A stretch of 34,420 nt of DNA from an uncultured Pseudomonadales bacterium (GTDB taxonomy: Bacteria > Pseudomonadota > Gammaproteobacteria > Pseudomonadales > Pseudohongiellaceae), in NCBI GenBank assembly GCA_905478195.1, contig CAJQHM010000137.1:1-34420 (forward strand), read 5' to 3'. Within the stretch, counting starts at the first letter, position 1; the number at the start of each line of letters is the position of its first letter. The notes below the pieces were generated by a model. The model saw only the letters and a list, made by a program, of their open reading frames with translations, had not been told where the DNA came from and did no database searches. The position numbers and the translations under genes are program-made. Positions 1 to 8,682 of the stretch are shown here, in pieces.

Positions 1-470
1 CCAATTGCCCGGATATCTGCCCCTTAACGATGGCCGAGCTGCGTCAATTCTATGCAGCCCTCGATTTCACTTACGATGTAAAACCCCGGGTGTTTCTCGT
101 AACAGTAGACCCGCAGCGAGACAATCCCGAAACCATGGCGGCCTATCTAAGCAATTACAACACAGAATTTATTGGCTTGAGCGGCGACCCACAGGCGATC
201 TCACAATTGGCATCGCAGCTGTATGTCGTCTATGAAGATACTGAAGATACTGAGGAATCTGAGGCGTCGAACTCCCACGATCATGCCAGCCCTGATATTG
301 GAAATGATGTTCAAGGCGCAGATGACAATGTTATGAACCACGACAATTATCTGATCACCCACAGTGGTCACATTGCCGTGATAGACCCTGAGGGTAACTA
401 TTATGCGGTCATGCGTGCGCCTCACCGCGATCGAGATCTGCTGACAGCATTCCGTGAACTAGTACGCTAA
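1..470 (+). CDS. SCO1/SenC family copper chaperone, 5'-truncated
   Basis: The 5' end lies outside the window; the frame is open from base 3 to the TAA at 468-470. SCO/SenC proteins are membrane-anchored periplasmic thioredoxin-fold proteins that deliver copper to the CuA site of cytochrome c oxidase. The diagnostic CxxxCP motif is visible right at the edge (NCPDICPLTM, bases 3-32). The thioredoxin-like strand FLVTVDPQRDNPETM follows, and the distal region YLITHSGHIAVIDPEG carries the conserved metal-ligand histidine. Between them is an acidic, His-containing stretch (about bases 234-345, EDTEDTEESE...SHDH) at the place where the family has a short loop; this insertion is unusual. The signal or anchor segment is not in the window. 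It is convergent with znuB, 7 bp away. Family assignment is firm; the cytochrome oxidase partner is inferred from the family. Confidence 0.9.
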   Translation, partial: NCPDICPLTMAELRQFYAALDFTYDVKPRVFLVTVDPQRDNPETMAAYLSNYNTEFIGLSGDPQAISQLASQLYVVYEDTEDTEESEASNSHDHASPDIGNDVQGADDNVMNHDNYLITHSGHIAVIDPEGNYYAVMRAPHRDRDLLTAFRELVR

Positions 471-486
471 AAACTGATTAGTTTTT
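469..486. terminator. A/T-rich hairpin between the convergent SCO and znuB genes
   Basis: An inverted repeat AAAAACT-GATT-AGTTTTT sits exactly across the two stop codons. It gives a run of T on either strand, so it could act as a weak bidirectional terminator. The stem holds only one G:C pair, so stability is poor and the call is tentative. Confidence 0.3.
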
Positions 487-1302
487 ACTTTTTAGAACGC
501 CCGGATAGAAATAGAAAAGCAAAAAAATTAGCGTTGCGACTACCACGATAGACGGCCCCACCGGGACATCAAAATAGAAAGCCGAAATTAGACCAAGCAC
601 TACCGAAACACTTCCAACCAGGCTCGCCTTGACGGCCATCTGCTCGGGCGTATTTGCCAGCGACCGTGCTGCTGCAGGCGGGATTATCAGCAAGGAAGTA
701 ATCAATAATACCCCAACGATTTTCATCGAAACGGCTATTGTAAGCGCGATGAGCAAAACCAGTATTAAATTCAGCCGCTTTACGTTTGCGCCTTCAATTT
801 CCGCTATTTCAGAGTGAACTGTTATTGATACGAAATCGTTCCAAAACCAATATAGTACTATTGCAACCACAGTAGAAACGAGAAGAATCCAGATTAAATC
901 TGCATTTCCTATGGTAAGCAGCGCACCAAACAAGTAAGCCTCGAGATCAACCCGAACCGAGTCGGCCAGGGCGAGAACTACGATGCCCAGAGCAAGACTG
1001 CTATGTGCCAGAATGCCAAGCAGCGCGTCGGTAGATAGTGACGGGCGCCTGTCAAGCAGAGTCAAAATAAAAGCGAAGAGTAAACAACTAAAAATTATAC
1101 TCAGCTGCGGATTGCTGTCGGTAATTAGGCCCAGGGCAATTCCAAGCAAAGCAGAATGTGCGAGTGTATCGCCAAAATAAGACATACGGCGCCATACAAT
1201 AAATGAGCCAAGCGGACCAGCCACTAGCGACAAAGAGATTCCGGCCGCAAGCGCATAGAGTACAAAATCGGTAGTGAAGAAAAGCGTCATCGAATCAATC
1301 AT
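478..1302 (-). CDS. znuB: Zinc ABC transporter permease ZnuB
   Basis: A 274-aa polytopic inner-membrane protein of the ABC-3 (ZnuB/MntB-type) permease family, the channel of a high-affinity zinc importer. It is almost entirely hydrophobic helices. The N-terminal segment VAGPLGSFIVWRRMSYFGDTLAHSALLGIALG is a hallmark of this family, and SMKIVGVLLITSLLIIPPAAARSLA is the conserved late cytoplasmic-loop/TM region. The start codon overlaps the end of znuC by 8 bp (1295-1302), so the two are translationally coupled. An internal ATG (residue 5) is a possible alternative start. Partners are the ATPase ZnuC immediately upstream and the divergent binding protein ZnuA. Metal preference for Zn over Mn is inferred from the His-rich ZnuC tail, the ZnuA features and the polA-linked synteny. 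Confidence 0.93.
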   Translation of the reverse strand: MIDSMTLFFTTDFVLYALAAGISLSLVAGPLGSFIVWRRMSYFGDTLAHSALLGIALGLITDSNPQLSIIFSCLLFAFILTLLDRRPSLSTDALLGILAHSSLALGIVVLALADSVRVDLEAYLFGALLTIGNADLIWILLVSTVVAIVLYWFWNDFVSITVHSEIAEIEGANVKRLNLILVLLIALTIAVSMKIVGVLLITSLLIIPPAAARSLANTPEQMAVKASLVGSVSVVLGLISAFYFDVPVGPSIVVVATLIFLLFYFYPGVLKSKN

Positions 1303-2098
1303 GATGATGCTCCTTTACGCCACCACCGATGCCGTGTTCATGATCGTGGTGGTGGGTGTAGACCGCGAGATCCCCAGAGGCGCTGGCACCAAATAGATTT
1401 AGATAGGCAGGGTCATTGCTAACGTGTTCGGGCTTGCCGTGGCAACAGACATGGTGATTGAGGCAAATGACCTCGTCGGTGGAGGACATCACCAGGTGAA
1501 GGTCGTGAGAGATCATAAGTACACCGCAGCCCTGGCTATCGCTTATATCGCTGATGAGACGATAGAGCTCCGCCTGCCCACCAAGATCTACGCCCTGCGC
1601 AGGTTCGTCAAGGATGAGCAGCTCTGGTTTGCGCAATAGTGCGCGTGCTAGCAACACCCTCTGCAGCTCACCACCGGAAATGGACGTCAGCTGGTGGTCT
1701 TGAAGATGGCTTATCTTAAGGCCGTTCAGGGTGTTGCCTAGCAGTTCTCGGTCGTGCCGATTTGCTAACTGCAGAAATCGACTCACTGTCAGGGGCAGTG
1801 TGGGCTCTACCTGCACTTTCTGTGGCATATAGCCGATGCGCAGGGCTGGTCTGTGATAGATAGCGCCGGAATCCGGTTGTAATAGCCCCAGCACTATCCG
1901 TACCAAGGTTGTCTTACCGGCCCCGTTTGGGCCAATTAGAGTGACAATCTGCCCTTCTTCTATCGTGAGGCTGATATTCTCGAGTATCTTCTTGTCGGCG
2001 AATTCCTTATTTATCGATCTTGCCGCAAGCAGAACGCCTGAAGAAAACTCTCCAGAAGATTCTAAGGCTGATTTGCTGTCGTTATCGGAACTTTCCAT
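1295..2098 (-). CDS. znuC: Zinc ABC transporter ATP-binding protein ZnuC
   Basis: A 267-aa ABC ATPase that energises zinc import through ZnuB. Walker A is GPNGAGKTT (residues 56-64), the signature is SGGELQR, Walker B is LLILDEPAQGVD and the switch histidine lies in SHDLH. The C-terminus is strongly histidine-rich (YTHHHDHEHG and a terminal EHHHD), typical of ZnuC and probably zinc-binding. The first ~22 residues are a Ser/Asp/Glu-rich tail before the first ABC strand. The gene is first in a znuC-znuB operon that diverges from znuA, with a candidate Zur operator between them. In Pseudomonas a zur gene sits next to znuC; none is present here. Confidence 0.95.
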   Translation of the reverse strand: MESSDNDSKSALESSGEFSSGVLLAARSINKEFADKKILENISLTIEEGQIVTLIGPNGAGKTTLVRIVLGLLQPDSGAIYHRPALRIGYMPQKVQVEPTLPLTVSRFLQLANRHDRELLGNTLNGLKISHLQDHQLTSISGGELQRVLLARALLRKPELLILDEPAQGVDLGGQAELYRLISDISDSQGCGVLMISHDLHLVMSSTDEVICLNHHVCCHGKPEHVSNDPAYLNLFGASASGDLAVYTHHHDHEHGIGGGVKEHHHD

Positions 2099-2195
2099 TC
2101 GAATGACTGCTAGCAGTCCCTAAAAATTCAATTAAAAATGCGGCCCTGCGCTTTCTTTACTGCGCATTTATACTCGCGTAGGAGCAGGCAGGACA

Positions 2196-2212
2196 ATGGT
2201 ATATCATAGCAT
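2196..2212. promoter_or_regulatory. Candidate Zur operator in the divergent znuC/znuA promoter region
   Basis: The 17-bp sequence ATGGTATATCATAGCAT is an odd-length palindrome of the form ATGnTATnnnATAnCAT. It resembles gammaproteobacterial Zur boxes (ATGTTATA...TATAACAT) in length, A/T-rich core and half-site. It lies inside the 178-bp region from which znuCB and znuA diverge, so one site could repress both units when zinc is plentiful. The Zur assignment rests on resemblance and context only. Confidence 0.55.
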
Positions 2213-2276
2213 CGTTGTCAAACTTTCCTTTGGCACACGCTTTGCTGAATTTCTTGGGAACGCCTGAAGCTAGCCA

Positions 2277-3149
2277 ATGTTAAAATCCTATGTGACCCTA
2301 TTATTAACTGCCCTGCTTTCCACAGGAAGTTACGCCGATGTAAACGTCGTCACCACCATTAAACCACTGCAGCTGATTGCCCAGGCGGTAATAAAGGATC
2401 ACGGCAGTGTATCCTCGATTGTAGATCCGCAGCAGTCACCGCATCATTTTTCCCTGTCTCCCTCTGACCGTATAGCGCTAGCCAGGGCAGATCTGGCGGT
2501 ATGGATAGGCCCTCCGTTTGAAACACATCTGCAAGATTTTTTCCTGCAGTCCGCACTCAGGGCAAAGACGATTACTGCTATCGACATAGATGGCTTGCAA
2601 CGGCATTACATTAGCGAAGGGCAGCTCGATGCACATCTGTGGCTGGATAGCTCCAACGCGCTTAAGATTGCCGCGCAGATCACCGAGCAGGTTTCTGCTA
2701 TAGATTCGAGCAATGCGATCTACTACAGACAAAACCTGGAAAACTTCGAGACGGAAATAGCCCAAGCAAACCAACAGATCGCCAGGAAGTTTGAGGCGGC
2801 GACGACAGTTCGCTACGCGGTCTACCACAATGCCTATCAATACTTCGAACAGCAGTTTTCTCTGCAACACGATATAGTCATCTTGCGCGATCCGGAAACC
2901 CAACCGGGCATCCGTGAAATAGTGCAATTGAGAGAACGCATAAATCAACGGCAGCCGTCTTGTCTCCTGTTGGAAATCGATTCGAGTGAGGAGTTGATTG
3001 CTACGGTCTTAAGTGGCCATGAATTGAATTCGATAGTCGTTGATCTCTTAGGAAGCAACTTGGATAACGCAGTGACTTCGTCCGAGAATGGCTACAGCAA
3101 ATTCATCGCAAATATTGCCGATGATTTTTACGAGTGCCTTTACGAATAA
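2277..3149 (+). CDS. znuA: Zinc ABC transporter substrate-binding protein ZnuA
   Basis: A 290-aa periplasmic cluster A-I metal-binding protein that hands zinc to ZnuBC. A Sec signal peptide is visible (MLKSYVTLLLTALLSTGSYA, cleavage after residue 20). The mature chain starts VNVVTTIKPLQLIAQAV, as in ZnuA. Candidate metal ligands are the histidines in SPHHFSLSPSD, DAHLWLD and VYHNAYQYF, plus an acidic residue near the C-terminus (LLEIDSSEE or VDLLGS region). The long His/Asp-rich loop found in many ZnuA proteins is absent, which makes this a short-loop form. It diverges from znuCB and is followed after ~50 bp by polA in the same direction, so read-through into polA is possible. Confidence 0.92.
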   Translation: MLKSYVTLLLTALLSTGSYADVNVVTTIKPLQLIAQAVIKDHGSVSSIVDPQQSPHHFSLSPSDRIALARADLAVWIGPPFETHLQDFFLQSALRAKTITAIDIDGLQRHYISEGQLDAHLWLDSSNALKIAAQITEQVSAIDSSNAIYYRQNLENFETEIAQANQQIARKFEAATTVRYAVYHNAYQYFEQQFSLQHDIVILRDPETQPGIREIVQLRERINQRQPSCLLLEIDSSEELIATVLSGHELNSIVVDLLGSNLDNAVTSSENGYSKFIANIADDFYECLYE

Positions 3150-3200
3150 TCGAACTGAGTATCTACTAGTCAGAAAATAACTTTGCAGAAGGAACCTAAG

Positions 3201-5948
3201 TTGGCCGACCCTAAACAATTAATTCTCGTCGACGGATCCTCGTATCTGTTTCGCGCCTTTCATGCACTGCCTCCACTTGTGAGCAGCAAGGGGCAGCCGA
3301 CCGGTGCAGTCAAGGGTGTCATCAATATGATACGCAGTCTCATAAAAAGCTATGAGGACAGCAATATCGCCATCGTATTCGATGCCAAGGGCAAAACCTT
3401 TCGCAGCGATATCTATACCGAGTACAAGGCGCATCGTCCACCTATGCCCGACGAGTTACGCTCCCAGATACAACCCATACATCAGATCATTGAGGCCATG
3501 GGCCTGCCGTTGTTAATCGTCAGCGATGTGGAAGCGGACGATGTCATCGGAACCCTGTCACAACAAGCCACCGAGATCGGCATGCCTACACTTGTCTCTA
3601 CAGGAGATAAAGATCTGGCCCAGTTGGTTAACGACAAAGTGACCCTCATCAATACCATGACCAACGAACTACTCGACACCGAATCTGTCGAGGTGAAGTT
3701 CGGCGTCGGCCCTGACAGAATCATCGACTACCTCGCTCTCATGGGAGATAAGTCAGACAATATCCCTGGCGTACCTAGCGTGGGTCCGAAGACGGCGGTT
3801 AAGTGGTTACAGGAATACGGCTCCATGGAAGGCATAATTGAAAATGCCGACGCCATTGGCGGCAAAGTCGGCGAGAAGCTGCGCGAGAATATCGACCTGC
3901 TAAGACTCTCTTACGAACTCGCCACGATCAAGATGGATGTAGAGCTGGACGTCAAGATACCTGAGTTGGTAGCAGGGGCAGAAGATCAGCAGAAGCTGCA
4001 CGAACTGTTTACAGAAATGGAGTTCAAGTCGTGGATAAAGGAGTTAGAGGATCAGGGAGTCTCCGGCTCGCCTAAGGCGAAGGCGGCAGCAGCAAACGAA
4101 GCGGCAACGGAAGAGGTTGATGTATCGGTTGCCGAGGAAGACATCGACTATCAGATAGTTGTGGACGCGAAAAGTTTCACCAAACTTGTCGATCTACTAT
4201 CCGTAGCGAAGAGTTTTAGTATTTCTCTGGAGACAATAGGGGAACACTTCCTTGATCAGGAAATACTGGGCATCGCCGCGTGTGTCGACATGGGCAAGGC
4301 ATTCTACGTTCCGTTTCTGCATGACTACGAGGATGTCCCTGCCCAGTTGAATCTGGCAGAGTGTCTTGCGCAGTTGAAGCCAATTTTAGAAAACCCTTCT
4401 ATAGTAAAAATCGGCTTCGACCTGAAGCACGCCTGTCATGTCCTTGGAAACTATGAGATCAAGCTGCAGCCGATAAAGAACGACGTGCACCTGGCTTCCT
4501 ATGTTGCGAACTCTGTCGCCAGCAAACACCTGCTTCCCGATATAGCTAGAAACTATCTGGATTTTTCGCCTATCGATATCGACAGCCTGTTAGGTAAAGG
4601 GCGCAGCAAATTAAGCAAGCCACAAGTCGCGCTGGCGGACTTTGCGTCCTATGCCGCACAGAAAGCCGACCACATTCTGCGCCTGTCTGCGACCCTGCAA
4701 CAGAATCTAAGCAGCAATGGGCACCTGTTGGGCTTATATCAATACTATGAACTGCCACTTATCGAAGTACTAAGCACGGTTGAACGCAATGGCATCAAAG
4801 TCGATTCCATTGCGCTGGCCAAGCAGAGCAAACAGTTGGGCAAGCAACTGGAGAAACTGCAGCTAGCAGTTTTTGAGATAGCGGGGGAAGAATTCAATCT
4901 TGGTTCGCCGAAGCAGCTGCAAAGCATTTTCTATGAGAAGCTGGAACTGCCGGTGCTTAAGAAAACCAAGACGGGCCAGCCTTCAACCGCTGAGCCTGTG
5001 TTGCAAGATCTGGCGCAAGACTATGAGCTGCCGCGTCTCATCCTGGAGCATCGCTCCCTGAACAAATTAAAATCTACCTACACGGACAAGCTGCCTCTGG
5101 AAATCAACAAGGGTACCGGGCGTATTCATTCTTCATTTCAGCAGGCCGTAGCGGCTACCGGGCGCCTGTCTTCTACGGATCCAAACTTACAGAATATTCC
5201 CATTCGTACAGCCGAGGGGCGCAAGGTACGCCAAGCCTTTGTCTGCGATGCCGGTAATAAAATGATGGCGGCGGATTATTCTCAGGTAGAGCTTAGAATC
5301 ATGGCGCACCTGTCCCAAGACGAAGGCTTGCTGCGCGCGTTCTCCAGTGCAGAAGATGTTCACAAGGCGACGGCCGCCGATGTGTTCTCAGTTGCCCTCG
5401 AGGAAGTTAGTGCCGAACAGCGACGCAGTGCAAAAGCAATTAACTTCGGCCTGATCTATGGCATGTCAGCGTTTGGCCTTGCCAACCAGCTTAATATTAG
5501 CCGCGGTGAGGCCGCGAAGTATGTCGATCGTTATTTCGAAAAATATCCGGGTGTCAGAAAGTACATGGATGAAACTCAGGCCTTGGCGGATGAGAAGGGC
5601 TATGTTGAAACTTTGTTTGGTCGCAGACTCTATCTACCTGACATTCATGCAGGCAACGGCATGTTGAGAAAGGCTGCGCAACGTACCGCTATCAATGCGC
5701 CAATGCAGGGAACCGCGGCGGATATTATCAAGCGAGCGATGATCGATATCGATCACTGGCTCGCCATGGGCGAACTCGATGCGCGCATGATATTGCAGGT
5801 GCACGATGAGCTGGTCTTTGAAGTCAGCGAAAAAGATCTCGACCTTCTCTGCGATGGTGTGAAGTTTAGAATGACAACGGCGGCGGCATTGGATGTGCCC
5901 CTGGTTGTCGATATTGGTGTGGGAGATAACTGGGACGAGGCGCACTAG
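3201..5948 (+). CDS. polA: DNA polymerase I, proofreading site apparently inactive
   Basis: Repair and Okazaki-fragment polymerase. I place the start at TTG 3201 (product begins MADPKQLILVDGSSYLFRAF, 915 aa) because an AGAAGGAA ribosome site lies 6-7 bases ahead. A TTG at 3183 would add six residues and lacks such a site. The 5'-nuclease domain is intact (VEADDVIG, STGDKDLAQLV, GDKSDNIPGVPSVGPKTA). The polymerase domain is intact: motif A ADYSQVELRIMAHLS, motif B RSAKAINFGLIYGMSAFGLA, motif C LQVHDELVFEV. In the middle 3'-5' exonuclease domain the catalytic acids of E. coli align as D355 to Ser (ISLET), D424 to Ala (KHACHVL) and D501 to Lys (YAAQKAD); only E357 is kept. The domain is therefore probably structural only, as in Taq-type enzymes. 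Confidence 0.95.
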   Translation: MADPKQLILVDGSSYLFRAFHALPPLVSSKGQPTGAVKGVINMIRSLIKSYEDSNIAIVFDAKGKTFRSDIYTEYKAHRPPMPDELRSQIQPIHQIIEAMGLPLLIVSDVEADDVIGTLSQQATEIGMPTLVSTGDKDLAQLVNDKVTLINTMTNELLDTESVEVKFGVGPDRIIDYLALMGDKSDNIPGVPSVGPKTAVKWLQEYGSMEGIIENADAIGGKVGEKLRENIDLLRLSYELATIKMDVELDVKIPELVAGAEDQQKLHELFTEMEFKSWIKELEDQGVSGSPKAKAAAANEAATEEVDVSVAEEDIDYQIVVDAKSFTKLVDLLSVAKSFSISLETIGEHFLDQEILGIAACVDMGKAFYVPFLHDYEDVPAQLNLAECLAQLKPILENPSIVKIGFDLKHACHVLGNYEIKLQPIKNDVHLASYVANSVASKHLLPDIARNYLDFSPIDIDSLLGKGRSKLSKPQVALADFASYAAQKADHILRLSATLQQNLSSNGHLLGLYQYYELPLIEVLSTVERNGIKVDSIALAKQSKQLGKQLEKLQLAVFEIAGEEFNLGSPKQLQSIFYEKLELPVLKKTKTGQPSTAEPVLQDLAQDYELPRLILEHRSLNKLKSTYTDKLPLEINKGTGRIHSSFQQAVAATGRLSSTDPNLQNIPIRTAEGRKVRQAFVCDAGNKMMAADYSQVELRIMAHLSQDEGLLRAFSSAEDVHKATAADVFSVALEEVSAEQRRSAKAINFGLIYGMSAFGLANQLNISRGEAAKYVDRYFEKYPGVRKYMDETQALADEKGYVETLFGRRLYLPDIHAGNGMLRKAAQRTAINAPMQGTAADIIKRAMIDIDHWLAMGELDARMILQVHDELVFEVSEKDLDLLCDGVKFRMTTAAALDVPLVVDIGVGDNWDEAH

Positions 5949-6012
5949 CGGTCCTAAAATTGCGCAAGCTAGTGTTTAAGATTGTATTTACGATAGTGTG
6001 TAAGCCGGTACG

Positions 6013-6654
6013 CTAGTCGGAAACTTTCTCTTCGTCGGTCTCGCCGATCTCTTCAATAACATTGGCCGGTACCGCTAGCCATTCGTCAAGCGTCGCCCTG
6101 GCCTCGTCAACGCCAACGTTCTTTAATGAAGAGAACAACTGCACAGACACATTGCTTAGCGGCGCAAGCTCCCTGCGCACCTCCAACATCACATTCTGCG
6201 CCGCACCTCTCTTTAGCTTGTCTGACTTGGTCAGCAATAGATGCAGGGGTAGATTTGACTGCACGGCCCAGTCGATCATCATGCGATCGAATTCTTTCAA
6301 GGGATGACGAATATCACTTAGTAGAATCAAGCCGACCAAAGCATCGCGTTGTCGCAGGTAACGCTCTAACTCCTTTTGCCATTTGTCCTTCACCTTGAGA
6401 GGCACTTTAGCGAATCCGTAGCCGGGTAGATCTACCAGATGTCTGCCTTCGTCCAGTGCGAAGAAGTTGATCAGCTGAGTTCGCCCAGGCGTCTTACTGA
6501 TGCGCGCCAGTCGATTCTGACCAGTGATTGTATTTATAGCGCTGGATTTACCCGCGTTTGAGCGGCCGGCAAAGGCCACCTCGGCCAGGCTATCGTCTGG
6601 GCAGGCGCTAAGTGTTGCCGCGCTGGTTACGAACTGTGCCTGATTATAGTTCAT
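6013..6654 (-). CDS. engB: Ribosome biogenesis GTP-binding protein EngB (YihA/YsxC)
   Basis: A 213-aa TRAFAC-class GTPase required for large ribosomal subunit assembly. GTPase motifs in order: G1 GRSNAGKSS (residues 30-38), G2 region [14 protein letters not shown]3 [11 protein letters not shown]4 TKSDKL, G5 SSLKNVG. The length is normal for the family, with a short acidic C-terminal tail ([11 protein letters not shown]). It is convergent with polA, with 64 bp between the stops. The polA-engB pairing is conserved in gammaproteobacteria. In enterics the Spot 42 RNA gene lies in this gap, but here it is too short and nothing similar is seen. Confidence 0.95.
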   Translation of the reverse strand: MNYNQAQFVTSAATLSACPDDSLAEVAFAGRSNAGKSSAINTITGQNRLARISKTPGRTQLINFFALDEGRHLVDLPGYGFAKVPLKVKDKWQKELERYLRQRDALVGLILLSDIRHPLKEFDRMMIDWAVQSNLPLHLLLTKSDKLKRGAAQNVMLEVRRELAPLSNVSVQLFSSLKNVGVDEARATLDEWLAVPANVIEEIGETDEEKVSD

Positions 6655-6790
6655 CGATTAGTCACTACCTGAAGCATCATCTGAAAAGGCCCCTGCATCC
6701 CCATTATCCTGTTAAGTTAGCTGCATTCACCGCGGAATCACTTTCTATCGACGAATGCGAGGATAAATAGAGTCAGTGGGTAATTTGCGT

Positions 6791-6796
6791 TATAAT
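6791..6796 (+). promoter_or_regulatory. Likely sigma-70 -10 element for cytochrome c4
   Basis: A perfect TATAAT sits 77 bases ahead of the cytochrome c4 start, in the 218-bp gap between divergent engB and cc4. No good -35 hexamer is present 16-18 bases upstream (TAGAGT-like), so an activator or a weak promoter is possible. Transcription would begin near 6803, leaving a leader of about 70 nt. Confidence 0.5.
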
Positions 6797-6872
6797 TCGC
6801 GACCGCGATTTATTGATTCCATTGCCGAATCGCTAGTTTATCTGAATTTGTAGGAAGTGACCGGGAAAACCC

Positions 6873-7484
6873 ATGAAGAAAATTGTAATAGCAGTACTTT
6901 CAGCCGCCTTTGTCGGCTTATTACCTAATTTACTCCTCGCCCAGGGCGATGCGGCAGCAGGTCAGGCAAAATCTGCTCTGTGTGCCACCTGTCATGGCGC
7001 CGACGGAAATAGCCAATTGGCGATGAACCCAAAACTGGCGGGTCAAGGCGCCAGGTATTTGGTCAAGCAGCTGCAAGATTTCAAATCAGGCGCCAGAAAT
7101 AATGCCACCATGGCAGCCATGGTAATCTCCCTGAGCGATCAGGACATGGAAGACATCGCGGCATGGTATGCCTCGCAGCAGACTACGATTCAGGGCGCAG
7201 ACCCAGAATCTGTGGAATTGGCCCAGAGGCTTTATCGGGCAGGAAACTCCGAGATCGCTGTTGCAGCATGCTCCGCCTGTCACTCACCGACAGGCAAGGG
7301 CAATGCGCCCGCCGGCTTTCCCTCACTGAGTGGTCAGCACCCTGAATATACTCTGCAGCAGCTCAAAGGCTTTCGCTCTGGAGCCCGGCAGAATGATGGC
7401 AGCGCGATGATGCGAACAATCGTTGAACGCCTTACGGATAAAGAGCTTGAGGCGCTTGCCAGCTACGTTTCCGGCCTTAACTAG
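6873..7484 (+). CDS. cc4: Diheme cytochrome c4
   Basis: A 203-aa periplasmic diheme c-type cytochrome that passes electrons from the bc1 complex to terminal oxidases. A signal peptide is evident (cleavage near LLLAQG, residue ~23). Two tandem class I cytochrome domains follow, each with a heme-attachment motif: CATCH (37-41) and CSACH (133-137). Each half repeats the pattern P-K/S-L-(A/S)-G-Q...QL..F(K/R)SGAR, and a Met-containing segment (MAAMV; MMRTI) supplies the axial methionine. The length matches cytochrome c4. It is followed by dsbA, as in Pseudomonas, whose oxidase activity supports periplasmic protein maturation. An upstream TATAAT suggests its own promoter. Confidence 0.95.
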   Translation: MKKIVIAVLSAAFVGLLPNLLLAQGDAAAGQAKSALCATCHGADGNSQLAMNPKLAGQGARYLVKQLQDFKSGARNNATMAAMVISLSDQDMEDIAAWYASQQTTIQGADPESVELAQRLYRAGNSEIAVAACSACHSPTGKGNAPAGFPSLSGQHPEYTLQQLKGFRSGARQNDGSAMMRTIVERLTDKELEALASYVSGLN

Positions 7485-7735
7485 GGCATAAACTGGCATT
7501 AGCAGTAGAAGGCGTGAATTACTAATTACGTCGAACCGATCCTGGTTTGGACTCAATGAGATAGCGGTAAGCAGAGCCCTGTGCTAATGTTTTTCCAATG
7601 AACTGGGTGGCTGCAAGCCCCCAAGAACGGCTTAAATAGACAATAGAATACACAATAGACTCGAGTAGATAGATTAAAATTAGACTAAAGTCAGGCCAAA
7701 GACAGTTTAGAAAGTTAAAAAGACGGAGTTAAATA

Positions 7736-8389
7736 ATGAAGCGATCAATGCAGATTTTAACCTTTGTAATGCTAATGCCCCTGGCATTTTCTAGCTTTGC
7801 TCAAATTGAGAAGTATGTAGCAGGTACTCACTACACTGAGCTGCAAGCCCCCGTAAACACTAACGATTCCAGCAAGGTCGAGGTTTTGGAAGCATTCTGG
7901 TACGGCTGCTCACACTGTTTTCGATTCGAGCCGCTAATAGCCAACTGGGAAGCAACAGCGGGTGAGGATGTCGATTTCGTTCGTTTTCCAGCTATGTGGA
8001 ACGCCCTCATGGAAGTTCACGCACAGGTTTACTACACGGCCGAAGCCATGGATGCTCTGGATATAGTGCATGAGCCTGTCTTCAACGCGATTAACATCGA
8101 AGGCAACCGACTGCAGAACGAAAACCAGATCGGCGCCCTGTTTGCCGAGTACGGCATCAGCGAAGATGACTTCAGCAAGGCCTTTAACTCATTTACCGTT
8201 CGCACCAAGGTGAATCAGGCGAAGCAGCGCATGCAGGCTTACGAAATTCGCAGCACGCCAAACATGATCGTGAACGGAAAGTATCTCGTCACTACGGGCG
8301 AGACTGTTCGCACACAGGCAGATATGCTCGAAGTTGTTGATTTTCTTGTAGAAAAAGAGCGTCAGCAGCTTTCAAACTCAGGCGAGTAA
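7736..8389 (+). CDS. dsbA: Thiol:disulfide interchange protein DsbA
   Basis: A 217-aa periplasmic oxidoreductase that introduces disulfide bonds into exported proteins. Signal peptide cleavage is expected after SSFAQ (residue ~23). The thioredoxin-fold active site is WYGCSHCF (Cys58/Cys61), a CSHC variant of the usual CPHC. The substitution may shift redox potential slightly but is tolerated in the family. The cis-proline loop is RSTPNMIVNGKY. The helical insertion domain lies between, at about 75-155. ATG 7736 has a good ribosome site (ACGGAG at 7723-7728). The 251-bp gap after cc4 holds no recognised feature. A strong terminator follows. Secretin and pseudopilin-dependent exoproteins of the neighbouring T2SS are plausible clients. 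Confidence 0.95.
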   Translation: MKRSMQILTFVMLMPLAFSSFAQIEKYVAGTHYTELQAPVNTNDSSKVEVLEAFWYGCSHCFRFEPLIANWEATAGEDVDFVRFPAMWNALMEVHAQVYYTAEAMDALDIVHEPVFNAINIEGNRLQNENQIGALFAEYGISEDDFSKAFNSFTVRTKVNQAKQRMQAYEIRSTPNMIVNGKYLVTTGETVRTQADMLEVVDFLVEKERQQLSNSGE

Positions 8390-8418
8390 GTTCCGCGCTA
8401 GCCAACGAGAGCAACACC

Positions 8419-8456
8419 AAGGCCACCCTGAGCTAACTCGGGGTGGCCTTTTTTAT
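8419..8456 (+). terminator. Intrinsic terminator after dsbA
   Basis: A 12-bp GC-rich stem (left arm GGCCACCCTGAG at 8421-8432, right arm CTCGGGGTGGCC at 8437-8448, one G-T pair) with a CTAA loop is followed at once by TTTTTTATT. This is a textbook rho-independent terminator 30 bases after the dsbA stop. It separates the cc4/dsbA block from the secretion operon. The remaining 226 bp up to gspL hold no site I can call with confidence. Confidence 0.93.
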
Positions 8457-8682
8457 TGCCGGTTGCCGGTAAAGCTCCTACCGCCCCATTAGCGGCCCAT
8501 GCCCTGAAATCTCTGGGTATCGAACAATTTTGCGCCTTAGAACTATTTTGCCGATATAAGAGTCTTACACCAGAGATTTAATGTTTTTCAATAGTTTAGC
8601 TGTCGACCCAAGTGGTGCATTCCCCGGTCCAAGGCGACACTTACCGACTTGACGGTTAAAAGTTTTAGAAAAAACGAGCCCT

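Noticed and set aside
5949-6012. Spot 42-like small RNA between polA and engB
   Set aside because: The gap is only 64 bp with no strong hairpin plus T-tract, so it cannot hold the RNA known from enterics.
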